Shown piece after piece: positions 46,492-56,608 of a stretch of DNA of 64,000 bases. The position numbers and the translations under genes were made by a program. Each line of letters opens with the position of its first letter. Position 1 is the first letter of the stretch. The DNA comes from Pseudomonas corrugata. GTDB taxonomy: Bacteria; Pseudomonadota; Gammaproteobacteria; Pseudomonadales; Pseudomonadaceae. The notes under the pieces were generated by a model. That model was not told the DNA's origin and ran no database searches. It saw only the letters and a list, made by a program, of their open reading frames with translations. The stretch covers positions 248,001-312,000 of the forward strand of contig NZ_LHVK01000003.1 in NCBI RefSeq assembly GCF_001269905.1, written 5' to 3'.

Positions 46492-47739
46492 ATGGACGCC
46501 TTTAACTACCGTGGCGGGGAGCTGTTCGCGGAGGGTGTAGCCCTGTCCGCCATTGCCGAACGTTTCGGCACGCCGACCTACGTCTACTCCCGTGCGCACA
46601 TCGAGGCCCAATACCGGACCTTCGCTGACGCTCTCACCGGCATGCCGCACCTGGTGTGCTTCGCTGTGAAAGCCAACTCGAATCTGGGTGTGCTCAACAT
46701 CCTCGCGCGCCTGGGTGCCGGCTTCGACATCGTCTCCGGCGGCGAGCTCGAACGGGTGCTGGCAGCTGGCGGCAGCCCGGACAAGATCGTCTTTTCCGGC
46801 GTCGGCAAGACCCGTGAGGACATGCGGCGCGCCCTGGAAGTCGGCGTGCATTGCTTCAACATCGAATCCACCGACGAACTGGAACGCCTGCAGGTCGTTG
46901 CCGCCGAGCTGGGCGTGCGCGCACCGGTTTCCCTGCGCGTGAACCCGGACGTCGATGCCGGCACCCACCCGTACATTTCCACCGGTCTCAAGGAAAACAA
47001 GTTCGGCATCGCCATTGCCGACGCCGAAGACGTCTACGTACGTGCCGCCCAACTGCCGAACCTGGAAGTACTGGGCGTCGATTGCCACATCGGCTCGCAA
47101 CTGACCACCCTTGAACCCTTCCTTGATGCGCTCGACCGCCTGCTGGCGCTGATCGACCGTCTCGGCGATTGCGGCATCTACCTGCGTCATATCGACCTGG
47201 GTGGCGGTGTCGGTGTGCGTTACCGCGATGAAGAGCCGCCCTTGGTGGCCGACTACATCAAGGCCGTTCGTGAGCGCCTCGAAGGTCGTGACCTGGCGCT
47301 GATGTTCGAGCCGGGTCGCTACATCGTGGCCAACGCCGGCGTGCTGCTGACCCAGGTCGAGTACCTCAAGCACACCGAGCACAAGGATTTCGCCATCGTC
47401 GACGCGGCCATGAACGACCTGATCCGCCCGGCGCTGTACCAGGCGTGGATGGATGTGACGGCCGTGCGCCCCCGCAATACCACTGCCCGCAGCTACGACA
47501 TCGTCGGTCCGATCTGCGAAACCGGTGACTTCCTGGCCAAGGGTCGGGAGCTGGCACTGGAGGAAGGCGACCTGCTGGCGGTGCATTCAGCCGGTGCCTA
47601 CGGGTTTGTCATGAGCTCCAACTACAACACCCGCGGCCGCTGCGCCGAGGTGCTGGTGGACGGTGATCAAGCATTCGAAGTGCGTCGCCGCGAGACGGTA
47701 GCCGAGTTGTTTGCCGGCGAAAGCCTGCTACCGGAGTAA
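46492..47739 (+). CDS. lysA: Diaminopimelate decarboxylase
   Basis: A 415-residue PLP enzyme that decarboxylates meso-diaminopimelate to lysine. The PLP lysine is in [14 protein letters not shown] (about 60), the glycine loop is [10 protein letters not shown] (about 240), and [16 protein letters not shown] (about 342) supplies the catalytic Cys. Standard length. It is in an operon with lptM, dapF, DUF484, xerC and a HAD phosphatase at short spacing. Confidence 0.97.
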   Translation: MDAFNYRGGELFAEGVALSAIAERFGTPTYVYSRAHIEAQYRTFADALTGMPHLVCFAVKANSNLGVLNILARLGAGFDIVSGGELERVLAAGGSPDKIVFSGVGKTREDMRRALEVGVHCFNIESTDELERLQVVAAELGVRAPVSLRVNPDVDAGTHPYISTGLKENKFGIAIADAEDVYVRAAQLPNLEVLGVDCHIGSQLTTLEPFLDALDRLLALIDRLGDCGIYLRHIDLGGGVGVRYRDEEPPLVADYIKAVRERLEGRDLALMFEPGRYIVANAGVLLTQVEYLKHTEHKDFAIVDAAMNDLIRPALYQAWMDVTAVRPRNTTARSYDIVGPICETGDFLAKGRELALEEGDLLAVHSAGAYGFVMSSNYNTRGRCAEVLVDGDQAFEVRRRETVAELFAGESLLPE

Positions 47740-47743
47740 AACC

Positions 47744-48574
47744 ATGCTGCTGCGTTTTACCAAGATGCACGGCCTGGGCAATGACTTCATGGTTCTCGAC
47801 CTGGTCAGCCAGCACGCGCACATCCTGCCCAAACATGCCAAGCAATGGGGCGACCGGCACACCGGTATCGGTTTCGACCAACTGCTGATCGTCGAGGCAC
47901 CCAATAACCCGGACGTGGACTTTCGTTACCGGATCTTCAACGCCGACGGTTCGGAAGTGGAACAATGCGGCAACGGTGCACGCTGCTTCGCCCGCTTCGT
48001 GCTGGACAAGCGTCTGACGGCCAAGCGCAGGATTCGCGTCGAGACCAAAAGCGGCATAATCGAGCTGGACGTGCGCAGCGACGGCCAGATCGGCGTCAAC
48101 ATGGGCGCTCCACGCCTGGTGCCGGCAGATATTCCGTTTGAAGCACCGGCCCAGGCCCTGAATTACCAGCTGGACGTCAACGGCACCACGGTGGAGCTGG
48201 CGGCGGTGTCCATGGGCAATCCCCATGCCGTGCTGCGGGTCAGCGACATCAATAGCGCGCCAGTGCATGAACTGGGGCCGAAGATCGAGAACCACCCGCG
48301 CTTTCCAGCACGGGTGAACGTGGGCTTCCTGCAGGTCATCGACCGTCACCGCGCGCAATTGCGGGTCTGGGAGCGCGGTGCCGGGGAGACCCAGGCCTGC
48401 GGCACCGGCGCCTGCGCCGCCGCAGTCGCTGCGATCAGCCAGGGGTGGATGGATTCGCCCCTGCTGATCGACCTGCCGGGCGGGCGCTTGTCCATCGAGT
48501 GGGCAGGCCTCGGCCAACCGGTGATGATGACCGGCCCGGCAGTACGCGTATACGAAGGACAAGTCCGTCTTTGA
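47744..48574 (+). CDS. dapF: Diaminopimelate epimerase
   Basis: A 276-residue epimerase converting LL- to meso-diaminopimelate for lysine and peptidoglycan. The catalytic cysteines are in [13 protein letters not shown] (about 73) and [11 protein letters not shown] (about 219). The start at 47744 ([20 protein letters not shown]) is 4 bp after the lysA stop; an in-frame upstream ATG inside lysA is not used. Confidence 0.97.
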   Translation: MLLRFTKMHGLGNDFMVLDLVSQHAHILPKHAKQWGDRHTGIGFDQLLIVEAPNNPDVDFRYRIFNADGSEVEQCGNGARCFARFVLDKRLTAKRRIRVETKSGIIELDVRSDGQIGVNMGAPRLVPADIPFEAPAQALNYQLDVNGTTVELAAVSMGNPHAVLRVSDINSAPVHELGPKIENHPRFPARVNVGFLQVIDRHRAQLRVWERGAGETQACGTGACAAAVAAISQGWMDSPLLIDLPGGRLSIEWAGLGQPVMMTGPAVRVYEGQVRL

Positions 48575-48587
48575 ATGAGCCAAACCC

Positions 48588-49313
48588 ATGACCGACAAGC
48601 CACAGGTTCCAGCGCCACAGCCCGATGAATCCTCGAGCCCGCTTCCGGAGGCCGCGGCGGTGGCCGCTTACCTGGAGGCTCATCCGGACTTTTTCGTCCA
48701 GCGTGAAGACTTGCTTTCAGTGATGCGCATCCCCCATCGGCGCGGCGACACCGTGTCGCTGGTGGAGCACCAGATGAAAATCCTGCGTGAGCGCAACATC
48801 GAAATGCGCCATCGCCTTTCGCACCTGATGGACGTCGCCCGGGACAACGACCGGCTCTTCGACAAGACCCGGCGCCTGATCCTGGCCCTGATGGACGCCA
48901 GCACCCTTGAAGATCTGGTCATGAGCGTCGAAGACAGTCTGCGCCAGGATTTCCAGGTGCCCTTTGTCAGCCTGATCCTGTTCGGTGACAACGCCATGCC
49001 GGTGGGTCGCTGGGTGACCCATGCCGAAGCGCAGACGGCCATTGGCGGCCTGCTCACCGAGAACAAAAGCGTCAGTGGCAGCCTGCGCGAACATGAGCTG
49101 GATTTTCTGTTCGGTGAAGAACAGCGCAAGCAGATTGGCTCCACCGCCGTCGTCGCCATCGCCCATCAAGGTGTACACGGCGTGCTGGCCATCGCCAGCC
49201 GCGACCCGCAGCACTACAAGAGTTCGGTGGGCACGCTGTTCCTGAGCTACATCGCCGAAGTCACCGGCCGGGTACTGCCACGGGTTGCCGGTTCCCTGCG
49301 CTCGGTACGCTGA
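48588..49313 (+). CDS. DUF484 family protein
   Basis: A 241-residue protein of DUF484, with a GAF-like domain. An N-terminal helical part ([40 protein letters not shown], about 30–85) leads into the GAF-like fold (about 95–235). Always found between dapF and xerC in gammaproteobacteria; function unknown. Its stop overlaps the xerC start (TGATG). Confidence 0.92.
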   Translation: MTDKPQVPAPQPDESSSPLPEAAAVAAYLEAHPDFFVQREDLLSVMRIPHRRGDTVSLVEHQMKILRERNIEMRHRLSHLMDVARDNDRLFDKTRRLILALMDASTLEDLVMSVEDSLRQDFQVPFVSLILFGDNAMPVGRWVTHAEAQTAIGGLLTENKSVSGSLREHELDFLFGEEQRKQIGSTAVVAIAHQGVHGVLAIASRDPQHYKSSVGTLFLSYIAEVTGRVLPRVAGSLRSVR

Positions 49314-50215
49314 TGATGGAACGACAGCTGGACGCCTACTGCGAACACCTGCGCAGTGAGCGCCAGGTGTCACCCCACACGTTGTCGGCCTATCGCCGCG
49401 ACCTGGAAAAAGTGCTGGGCTGGTGCCAGAAACAGAACGTCGGCAGTTGGCAGGCGCTGGATATCCAGCGCCTGCGCAGCCTGGTCGCACGCCTGCATCA
49501 GCAGGGACAGTCTTCCCGCAGCCTGGCGCGCCTGCTCTCGGCGGTACGCGGCCTGTATCACTATCTCAACCGCGAAGGCCTGTGCGATCACGATCCGGCC
49601 ACCGGCCTGGCACCGCCCAAGGGCGAGCGTCGCCTGCCGAAAACCCTCGATACCGACCGCGCGCTGCAATTGCTTGAAGGCGCGGTCGAAGATGACTTCC
49701 TGGCGCGACGGGACCAGGCGATTCTCGAACTGTTCTATTCCTCCGGCCTGCGGCTTTCCGAGCTGACGGGATTGAACCTGGATCAACTGGACCTGGCCGA
49801 CGGCATGGTCCAGGTGCTCGGCAAGGGCAGCAAGACCCGCCTGCTGCCCATTGGCCGCAAGGCCCGGGAAGCCCTGGAGCTGTGGCTACCGTTGCGAGCA
49901 CTGAGCAATCCTGCCGATGATGCGGTATTCGTCAGCCAACAAGGGCGGCGCCTCGGTCCGCGGGCAATCCAGGTACGGGTCAAGGCCGCCGGCGAACGGG
50001 AGCTGGGGCAGAACCTGCACCCGCACATGCTCAGGCACTCCTTTGCCAGCCATGTGCTGGAGTCCTCCCAGGACCTGCGCGCCGTGCAGGAGCTGCTGGG
50101 CCACTCGGACATCAAGACCACTCAGATCTATACCCACCTGGACTTCCAGCACCTGGCGACGGTCTATGACAGTGCCCATCCCAGGGCCAAACGCATCAAG
50201 GGCGACGAATCATGA
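49313..50215 (+). CDS. xerC: Tyrosine recombinase XerC
   Basis: A 300-residue recombinase that acts with XerD at dif to resolve chromosome dimers. The N-terminal core-binding domain is about 1–95; the catalytic domain holds the first Arg in [13 protein letters not shown] (about 148), the beta-hairpin Lys in [11 protein letters not shown]-x-x-R in [10 protein letters not shown] (about 240–245), the second His in [17 protein letters not shown] and the Tyr nucleophile in the same block. ATG at 49316 is an alternative start. In the lysA–dapF operon; overlaps the HAD gene by 4 bases. Confidence 0.96.
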   Translation: MMERQLDAYCEHLRSERQVSPHTLSAYRRDLEKVLGWCQKQNVGSWQALDIQRLRSLVARLHQQGQSSRSLARLLSAVRGLYHYLNREGLCDHDPATGLAPPKGERRLPKTLDTDRALQLLEGAVEDDFLARRDQAILELFYSSGLRLSELTGLNLDQLDLADGMVQVLGKGSKTRLLPIGRKAREALELWLPLRALSNPADDAVFVSQQGRRLGPRAIQVRVKAAGERELGQNLHPHMLRHSFASHVLESSQDLRAVQELLGHSDIKTTQIYTHLDFQHLATVYDSAHPRAKRIKGDES

Positions 50216-50916
50216 CCATTGAGCTCATCACTTTCGACCTCGACGACACCTTGTGGGATACCGCTCCGGTGATCGCCACAGCCGAAGCCGTTCTCCGCCA
50301 GTGGCTGACCGACAACGCACCGAACCTGGGCGGCGTGCCAGTGGAGCACCTCTGGACGATTCGCGAACAGGTATTGCGCGAAGAGCCTGGCCTGAAGCAT
50401 CGCATCAGCGCATTACGCCGGCGGGTGCTGTTCCGCGCGCTGCAAGAAGCCGGCTATGACCAGTGGCAAGCGTCCGAGCTGGCGGACCAGGGGTTCGAGA
50501 CGTTCCTGCATGCTCGCCATCAATTGGAGGTGTTTCCCGAGGTGCAACCCACCCTGGAAATCCTCGCCAACCACTTCGCCCTCGGCGTGGTCACCAATGG
50601 CAACGCCGATGTGCGGCGCCTCGGGCTGGCGGATTACTTCAAGTTCGCGCTGTGTGCCGAGGACATCGGTATCGCCAAACCTGATGCGCGGCTGTTCCAC
50701 GAGGCCCTGCAACGCGGCGGTGCCACGGCGCAGACCGCCGTGCACGTTGGCGATCATCCCGGTGACGATATTGCCGGCGCCCAACAGGCCGGCCTGCGGG
50801 CGGTATGGTTCAATCCGACAGGCAAGGCCTGGGATGCCGACCATGCGCCGGATGCAGAGATCCGCAGCCTGACCGAGTTGCCGGGGTTGTTGGCGGGGTG
50901 GCATGGCCAGGGCTGA
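50212..50916 (+). CDS. HAD-IA family hydrolase (YigB-like phosphatase)
   Basis: A 234-residue haloacid dehalogenase-superfamily phosphatase. Motif I is [13 protein letters not shown] (about 8), motif [12 protein letters not shown] (about 125), motif [15 protein letters not shown] and [14 protein letters not shown] (about 180). Similar to YigB, which dephosphorylates FMN among others; substrate here uncertain. Last gene of the xerC operon; a REPIN follows. Confidence 0.9.
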   Translation: MTIELITFDLDDTLWDTAPVIATAEAVLRQWLTDNAPNLGGVPVEHLWTIREQVLREEPGLKHRISALRRRVLFRALQEAGYDQWQASELADQGFETFLHARHQLEVFPEVQPTLEILANHFALGVVTNGNADVRRLGLADYFKFALCAEDIGIAKPDARLFHEALQRGGATAQTAVHVGDHPGDDIAGAQQAGLRAVWFNPTGKAWDADHAPDAEIRSLTELPGLLAGWHGQG

Positions 50917-50939
50917 GTCCGAGAACACCACTAAACCCT

Positions 50940-51025
50940 GTGGGAGCGAGCCTGCTCGCGATGAGGGAGTGCCAGTGACATTCATTTAACAGACACACCG
51001 CCATCGCGAGCAGGCTCGCTCCCAC
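50940..51025. repeat. REPIN (same arms as at 13931)
   Basis: GTGGGAGCGAGCCTGCTCGC and its reverse complement separated by about 40 bases, between the HAD gene and the sutA terminator. Confidence 0.9.
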
Positions 51026-51055
51026 AAGGGCCGGCGCAACAGTTTTATGCCCATG

Positions 51056-51086
51056 AAAAAGCCCGCGACGACGGCGGGCTTTTTCG
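51056..51086 (-). terminator. Rho-independent terminator of sutA
   Basis: AAAAAGCCCGC / GCGGGCTTTTT stem with a short loop, 18 bp after the sutA stop on the minus strand. Confidence 0.85.
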
Positions 51087-51104
51087 GCAAGCAGGAAGCA
51101 GAAC

Positions 51105-51428
51105 TCAGATAGGGCGGCTGCCGTACTTGTTGTCAGGCTTCTTGGGCGGATCGGCGACCACATTGGCCTCCACTTCCTGCACCTTTCCGCCCCTGGCCAG
51201 GAATTCTTCCATGGCCTTGGCGAGCGCATCACGCTCCTTGTTCTTGGCCTCTACGCTCGGCAACTCGTCGACCGACACCGCAGCCTTGGCCTTACCCTTG
51301 GCGGTCGGGGCCGGTATATCGGCGCCATCGTCGTCGGCAACGTCTTCGGCCGCCGCTTCCAGGCCGTCTTCGGCCTCGTCTTCTTCACCTACTTCGAGGT
51401 CGTCGTTTTCCAGATCATCGTCGCTCAT
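51105..51428 (-). CDS. sutA: SutA, RNA polymerase-binding slow-growth regulator
   Basis: A 107-residue protein with an extremely acidic N-terminus (MSDDDLENDDLEVGEEDEAE), a central helix (KNKERDALAKAMEEFLARGG) and a basic Pro-rich tail (PPKKPDNKYGSRPI). This layout is that of SutA, which binds RNA polymerase near the beta protrusion and raises rRNA and ribosomal gene transcription during slow growth. Pseudomonas-specific. Own terminator and upstream spacer of 100 bp, so monocistronic. Confidence 0.9.
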   Translation of the reverse strand: MSDDDLENDDLEVGEEDEAEDGLEAAAEDVADDDGADIPAPTAKGKAKAAVSVDELPSVEAKNKERDALAKAMEEFLARGGKVQEVEANVVADPPKKPDNKYGSRPI

Positions 51429-51529
51429 GTTCTACCTCATGACTTGCGAAAAGCAGATTAGTTATAGCCCAGCTACGCCATCTGTCGAAGGCTGCCAGAA
51501 AAAATTCAACATCCACCGGCAATCGGCGG

Positions 51530-51955
51530 TCATGCCCCTTCACCGTACAAGGTGGCGAGGACTTTACGAGCACCGCCATGATCACGGTGCTCGCCCAGAT
51601 AAACACCTTGCCAGGTACCCAGTGCCAGTCGCCCGTCCGTCACCGGAAGGCTGAGCTGACATCCCAGCACGCTGGCCTTGAAGTGCGCCGGGAGGTCGTC
51701 CAGGCCTTCGTCGTTGTGCTCATAATCGGCAGTTCCTTGTGGGATCAGCCGATTGAAAAATCGTTCGAAGTCTCGACGTACCGCCGGATCGGCGTTCTCG
51801 TTGATGGTCAACGAGGCCGAGGTATGCTGCAGCCACAGATGCAACAGACCGACGCGACAAGCCCGTAGTTCAGGCAGGCCGGCGAGCAACTCGTCCGTCA
51901 CCAGATGAAAGCCCCGGGGCCTTGCCCGCAGGGTGATCAGCGTCTGTTGCCACAT
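51530..51955 (-). CDS. YjbQ family (UPF0047) protein
   Basis: A 141-residue protein of UPF0047. [20 protein letters not shown] carries the conserved His/Glu/Asn cluster and [20 protein letters not shown] the second. Some members complement thiamin phosphate synthase mutants. The start at 51955 ([20 protein letters not shown]) fits the family; the ATG at 51982 would add nine residues. Function unproven. Confidence 0.88.
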   Translation of the reverse strand: MWQQTLITLRARPRGFHLVTDELLAGLPELRACRVGLLHLWLQHTSASLTINENADPAVRRDFERFFNRLIPQGTADYEHNDEGLDDLPAHFKASVLGCQLSLPVTDGRLALGTWQGVYLGEHRDHGGARKVLATLYGEGA

Positions 51956-52125
51956 ACAGTTCTCCGCACGCTCGGCGCGCATTCTAGCGCGCTCAGGAAA
52001 AAAACAAAGAGCCTAATATTCCACCTTCGACGTAAGCCTTTGGCGCCGGAAAACCCTTGTCACCCACAAGACAGAAAGACTTCGGAAAAACTGGCTCTTC
52101 CTGTGAGCGTTGACAAATTCCAGGC

Positions 52126-52158
52126 AAAAAAATGCCCGGCGAACCGGGCATATTTTTT
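52126..52158 (-). terminator. Rho-independent terminator of glnK–amtB
   Basis: AAAAATGCCCGG / CCGGGCATATTTTTT stem with T-runs, 8 bp after the amtB stop on the minus strand. Confidence 0.85.
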
Positions 52159-52166
52159 GCCTGGGT

Positions 52167-53501
52167 TTACAGGTTGTAACCCCGCTCGTTGTGCTGGGCC
52201 AGATCCAGGCCAACGGCCTCTTCTTCCTCGGAGACACGCAGCCCCATGACGGCATCCAGGACCTTGAGGATGATGAAGGTGACGATCGCGGTGTAGATCA
52301 CCGTGAAGCCCACGCCTTTGACTTGAATCCACACTTGCGCAGCAATGTCCGTCACTGTGCCGAAGCCACCCAGTGCAGGCGCTGCAAATACGCCGGTGAG
52401 GATCGCACCGAGGATACCGCCGATGCCATGCACGCCGAAGGCATCCAGGGAATCGTCATAGCCGAGTTTGCGTTTGAGGGTGGTTGCGCAGAAGAAGCAC
52501 ACCACGCCCGCCGCCAGGCCGATGACCAGGGCGCCCATCGGGCCCACGGTGCCGGCAGCCGGAGTAATCGCAACCAGACCCGCCACCACGCCTGAAGCAA
52601 TGCCCAGTGCGCTTGGCTTGCCGTGGGTGATCCACTCGGCAAACATCCAGCCCAATGCTGCGGCAGCGGTAGCAATTTGAGTGACCAGCATGGCCATGCC
52701 GGCCGTGCCGTTGGCGGCGACGGCGGAACCGGCGTTGAAGCCGAACCAGCCGACCCACAGCATGGCGGCGCCCATCAGGGTGTAACCCAGGTTATGCGGC
52801 GCCATTGGTGTGGTCGGGAAGCCTTTGCGCTTGCCCAGTACCAGGCACGCCACCAGGCCTGCGATACCGGCGTTGATGTGCACCACGGTGCCGCCGGCGA
52901 AGTCGAGCACGCCCCAGTCCCACAGCAGGCCGCCGTTACCGGACCAGACCATGTGCGCAATCGGCGCATACACCAGGGTGAACCACACGCCCATGAAGAT
53001 GAGCATGGCGGAGAATTTCATCCGCTCGGCAAAGGCGCCAACGATCAGGGCCGGGGTGATAATGGCGAAGGTCATCTGGAAAGTGACGAATACTGCTTCA
53101 GGGAACAGCGCTGTCGGACCGGTGATGCTCGCCGGGGTCACGCCCGCCAGGAACGCCTTGCCCAGGCCACCGACGAAGGAGTTGAAGTTGACGACGCCCT
53201 GTTCCATGCCGGTGGTGTCGAACGCAATGCTGTAGCCATAGATGACCCACAGGATGCTGATCAGACCGGTAATGGCGAAGCACTGCATCATCACGGAAAG
53301 AAGGTTTTTCGACCGAACCATGCCGCCGTAGAACAGCGCCAGGCCAGGAATGGTCATGAACAGTACAAGAATGGTGGACGTCAGCATCCAGGCGGTGTCG
53401 CCGGAGTTGAGGACAGGGGCTGCCGCTTCTTCTGCCATGGCCAGGCCAGGCATTACGAAGGACAACAGGGCTCCTAGCCCTGCGAATTTACGCAGAGTCA
53501 T
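52167..53501 (-). CDS. amtB: Ammonium transporter AmtB
   Basis: A 444-residue ammonium channel with a cleavable signal (ending AMAEE near residue 24) and 11 predicted transmembrane helices. Family signatures TIPGLALFYGGMVRSKN (about 50) and DFAGGTVVHINAGIAGLVAC (about 195, with the first pore His) are present; the second pore His is in VHGIGGILGAILTG. The C-terminal tail (LRVSEEEEAVGLDLAQHNER) binds GlnK. The start at 53501 follows AGGAGAAA, 34 bp after glnK. Confidence 0.95.
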   Translation of the reverse strand: MTLRKFAGLGALLSFVMPGLAMAEEAAAPVLNSGDTAWMLTSTILVLFMTIPGLALFYGGMVRSKNLLSVMMQCFAITGLISILWVIYGYSIAFDTTGMEQGVVNFNSFVGGLGKAFLAGVTPASITGPTALFPEAVFVTFQMTFAIITPALIVGAFAERMKFSAMLIFMGVWFTLVYAPIAHMVWSGNGGLLWDWGVLDFAGGTVVHINAGIAGLVACLVLGKRKGFPTTPMAPHNLGYTLMGAAMLWVGWFGFNAGSAVAANGTAGMAMLVTQIATAAAALGWMFAEWITHGKPSALGIASGVVAGLVAITPAAGTVGPMGALVIGLAAGVVCFFCATTLKRKLGYDDSLDAFGVHGIGGILGAILTGVFAAPALGGFGTVTDIAAQVWIQVKGVGFTVIYTAIVTFIILKVLDAVMGLRVSEEEEAVGLDLAQHNERGYNL

Positions 53502-53535
53502 ATTGTTTTCTCCTGGGGCGTTGGGTTTGGCGGCT

Positions 53536-54061
<526 letters not shown>

Positions 54062-54234
54062 TGGGTCATGAGCCTCTAAGCAGAAACCTTGCCATCTGTG
54101 CCCAAGTCCCGTGTTTTCAAGGATTTACCTGCCGCATCAGCCTCCGCCACCTCAAGAACCGCAACGATACGCACAACAACAGTGCGGCACCGCTCGACCC
54201 TGTGCGCGAAAAACGTGCATCCAGCGCATGCGGA

Positions 54235-54261
54235 TTGACTATAGACACTGCGTGATACACT
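54235..54261 (+). promoter_or_regulatory. Candidate sigma70 promoter of ubiK
   Basis: TTGACT and TACACT are spaced 15 bases apart, 28 bases before the ubiK ATG. The spacing is short for sigma70, so confidence is modest. Confidence 0.35.
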
Positions 54262-54288
54262 GCCGCCATCGTTTCCAGGATTGCTGCC

Positions 54289-54549
54289 ATGCTTGCCCCC
54301 AAAGACCTGCTAGACGCCCTCAGCGGCCACGCCTCCCGCCTCCTGAGCGGTGACACTCCGCTGCCCAAAAGCGAAATCGAAGGCCAGTTCAAGGCGCTGT
54401 TGCAAAGCGGCTTCAGCAAGCTGGACCTGGTGAGCCGGGAAGAATTCGACAGTCAGATGGTCGTGCTGGCCCGCACCCGGGCGCGCCTCGAAAGCCTGGA
54501 GGCGAAGGTGGCAGAGCTGGAGGCGCGGCTGGCTCCAGCGGAGGAGTAA
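54289..54549 (+). CDS. ubiK: Ubiquinone biosynthesis accessory factor UbiK
   Basis: An 86-residue BMFP (YqiC-like) protein: an N-terminal amphipathic part (KDLLDALSGHASRLLSGDTP) and a C-terminal coiled coil (VVLARTRARLESLEAKVAEL). UbiK binds UbiJ and membranes and supports aerobic ubiquinone synthesis. Located divergently from glnK as is common in Pseudomonas. Confidence 0.92.
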   Translation: MLAPKDLLDALSGHASRLLSGDTPLPKSEIEGQFKALLQSGFSKLDLVSREEFDSQMVVLARTRARLESLEAKVAELEARLAPAEE

Positions 54550-54569
54550 ACAGCCGCGACAAGACCTGC

Positions 54570-55847
54570 TTACCCACCCGCTGCTTGCAGGGATTGCCCC
54601 TGATCAAGCGCTATCGGCAGCTCCAACGCAAACAAAGCTCCCTGCCCAGGCCCGGCACTCTGCACGGTCAGCTCGCCGCCCATTTCATGGGTCGCAAGGA
54701 TGCAACTGTGCAGGCCGAAACCGTGGCCGTCGACCCGTGTCGTGAAACCGTGCTCGAACAGCCGGGGTAGATTGTCCATGGCGATACCCTCGCCGTTGTC
54801 CTCGACCTCGATTCGCACACGCTTGTCATCAATGGCTTTCAGGCGCAGGGTGATCCGCGACGGGCGATCCGTGACCGGATCAAGCGCCTGCTTGGCGTTG
54901 TTGATCAGGTTGATCAGTATCTGCAGCACCTTGTGCTTATCCAGCGCCATTGTCGGGACGTCATTGAGTTCCTTGACCAGTGTCACCTGATGACGGGCCA
55001 GGGACACATGACAGATGCGCACCACATCCTCGATCAACTCTCGCAACGAGCCTGCCTCCAGCACACTGGAATTACCGGCATATGACTGCTGGGTGGCAAC
55101 GATTTCCTTGATATGGTCAATGCTCCTGGTCAACTGCGCCAACTCGTTGATCATGCTCTGCTGCTCGACGGCCAGCGACTCGGCCAGCTTGCCGAGATAG
55201 TCCGGCAACGCGCGACCTTTCGGATTGCTACTGAAGAAGTCGCCGAGATTATCGGAATGCTCCTTCATCAATTGAACGACCTTGGCGACCCCCTACCCTT
55301 TGGACGTATGCACTTTGTCATACAGGACCTGGGCCGACACATTGACGCTATTGAGTACGTTGCCCACGTTATGCAGCACATTCGTGGCGATTTCCGCCAT
55401 GCCCGCCCGGCGTGCGGTGGTGACCAGTTCAGCCTGGGCCTCGCGCAACTCGTCGTTGACCCTGGCCATTTGCTGCGGGCTGGGAATCTTCAGGGCCGCA
55501 GGCACCAGCCGGATCAGCAGGACGGCGGTAATCACCGAAGCAATCGCGGTGATCACCTTAACCAGCGCCGACAGCCAGTAGTAGGGTTGCCAGATGGTCA
55601 GGATTTCCATCACATGGCTGGTCCCGCAGGCCAGGATGAAAACGCCGAAGGCCGCCAGCATCCAGTCGAAAGGCACGTCCTTGCGCTTGTGGATAAAGTA
55701 GATGAGCGTAAAGGGAATGGTGATGTAGGAGAACGTGATCAGCCCGTCCGCAATCACGTTGGTCCAGAGCAGATCCGGGCGCCACAGATAGCAATGCCCA
55801 TGGGGCATGAAGCGGTTATCGGTCAACAACGCCAGCAGATCGTTCAT
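54570..55847 (-). pseudogene. Sensor histidine kinase with ethylene-receptor-like sensor domain, interrupted by an in-frame amber stop
   Basis: The frame from ATG 55847 (after GGAGGACGCGGCC) encodes 184 residues, then TAG at 55295–55293, then continues in the same frame (GVAKVVQLMKEHSD…) to 54570; readthrough would give 425 residues. Residues about 24–115 form three membrane helices like the ethylene-binding domain of ETR1: D34, Y41, I71, C74 and H78 keep the spacing of ETR1 D25, Y32, I62, C65 and H69. The H-box is VLHNVGN (His159), before the stop. The ATPase domain lies after it (ILINLINNAKQA; VEDNGEGI; GFGLH). A second protein could start at an ATG at 55268 with AAGG-like support. Otherwise a pseudogene of one point mutation, or a sequencing error. 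Confidence 0.85.
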
Positions 55848-56047
55848 GGCCGCGTCCTCCCTGTGCCATTGGATTGCCACAGATCGCAGTCTAGCAGGGG
55901 CCATGAGCATTTTTCGGCGGCAAGGTGAAGCCTGAAGTTCACTATGCACGTTCTTAAAAAACGATGCCCCGTTAACCTCGTTGCCAATATTTATAGGGTT
56001 ACGGCAAACAACATGCTCCGCGACAGAAAATAGAGCTCTGAAAAAAA

Positions 56048-56314
56048 ATGAAACTTAAGGACAATTTTGAAGAATACACCGAGACCGAGTTTCTAGAGAT
56101 TCTCAATAAGATATGGACTACAGACGTGCCCACAGAGCAAGAGCATGACAAGCTCATCGAACACTTTGCAAAAGTCACGGAGCATCCTCAAGGTAATGAA
56201 CTGATTTTTTATCCAGAGTCTGGTGTCGAGGATAGTCCGGAAGGAATTCTGAAGGTCGTCAAGGAATGGCGAGCAGCCAACGGCAAGACGGGATTTAAAC
56301 AGTCCTGGCAGTGA
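56048..56314 (+). CDS. Colicin/pyocin DNase immunity protein (Im family), orphan
   Basis: An 88-residue acidic protein of the colicin E/pyocin S immunity family. [20 protein letters not shown] is the first helix pair, [20 protein letters not shown] the toxin-contact region, and [20 protein letters not shown] the C-terminal helix. These proteins bind and block the nuclease domain of a cognate bacteriocin. No toxin gene or nuclease remnant is next to it, so it is an orphan protecting against others' bacteriocins, or a survivor of a lost locus. Surrounding DNA is AT-richer than the window average, which suggests transfer. Confidence 0.86.
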   Translation: MKLKDNFEEYTETEFLEILNKIWTTDVPTEQEHDKLIEHFAKVTEHPQGNELIFYPESGVEDSPEGILKVVKEWRAANGKTGFKQSWQ

Positions 56315-56608
56315 CAAACACTCAGCCATGGAACTATATGAGGCTGATCTAATTTTTCCTGAGGGGGCCCCTTACTCGGCAAGTGATGACGTGGTCGATG
56401 TGATGCATCGACCATCACTACCAAGAAAATACCAGCCCGATAGCCAATGGAAACGTGACACGCCAAGTGAACACAATCATGCGGGGCAAATTACCCGAAA
56501 CATCCTGCCAATATTTCACTCCTCAGTTGCCACACCGGAGCACTTTCCCACGACTAACCTTCAAGCACCGCAGGATGCGGTCTTTATATCCCCTTCAAGG
56601 AATGATTC
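56315..56608. other. AT-richer spacer between immunity gene and comM
   Basis: About 290 bases without a convincing gene. An open frame from an ATG at 56328 (MELYEADLIFPEGAPYSASD) would run past the comM start and has no Shine–Dalgarno sequence, so it is not called; it may be a decayed gene from the same transferred segment as the immunity gene. Confidence 0.4.

Noticed and set aside
46117..47586. 489-residue open frame opposite lysA
   Set aside because: Antisense of a certain gene with all catalytic motifs on the plus strand.
55268..55295. Frameshift in the histidine kinase
   Set aside because: Both parts are in the same reading frame; only a TAG codon separates them, so it is a nonsense change rather than an indel.
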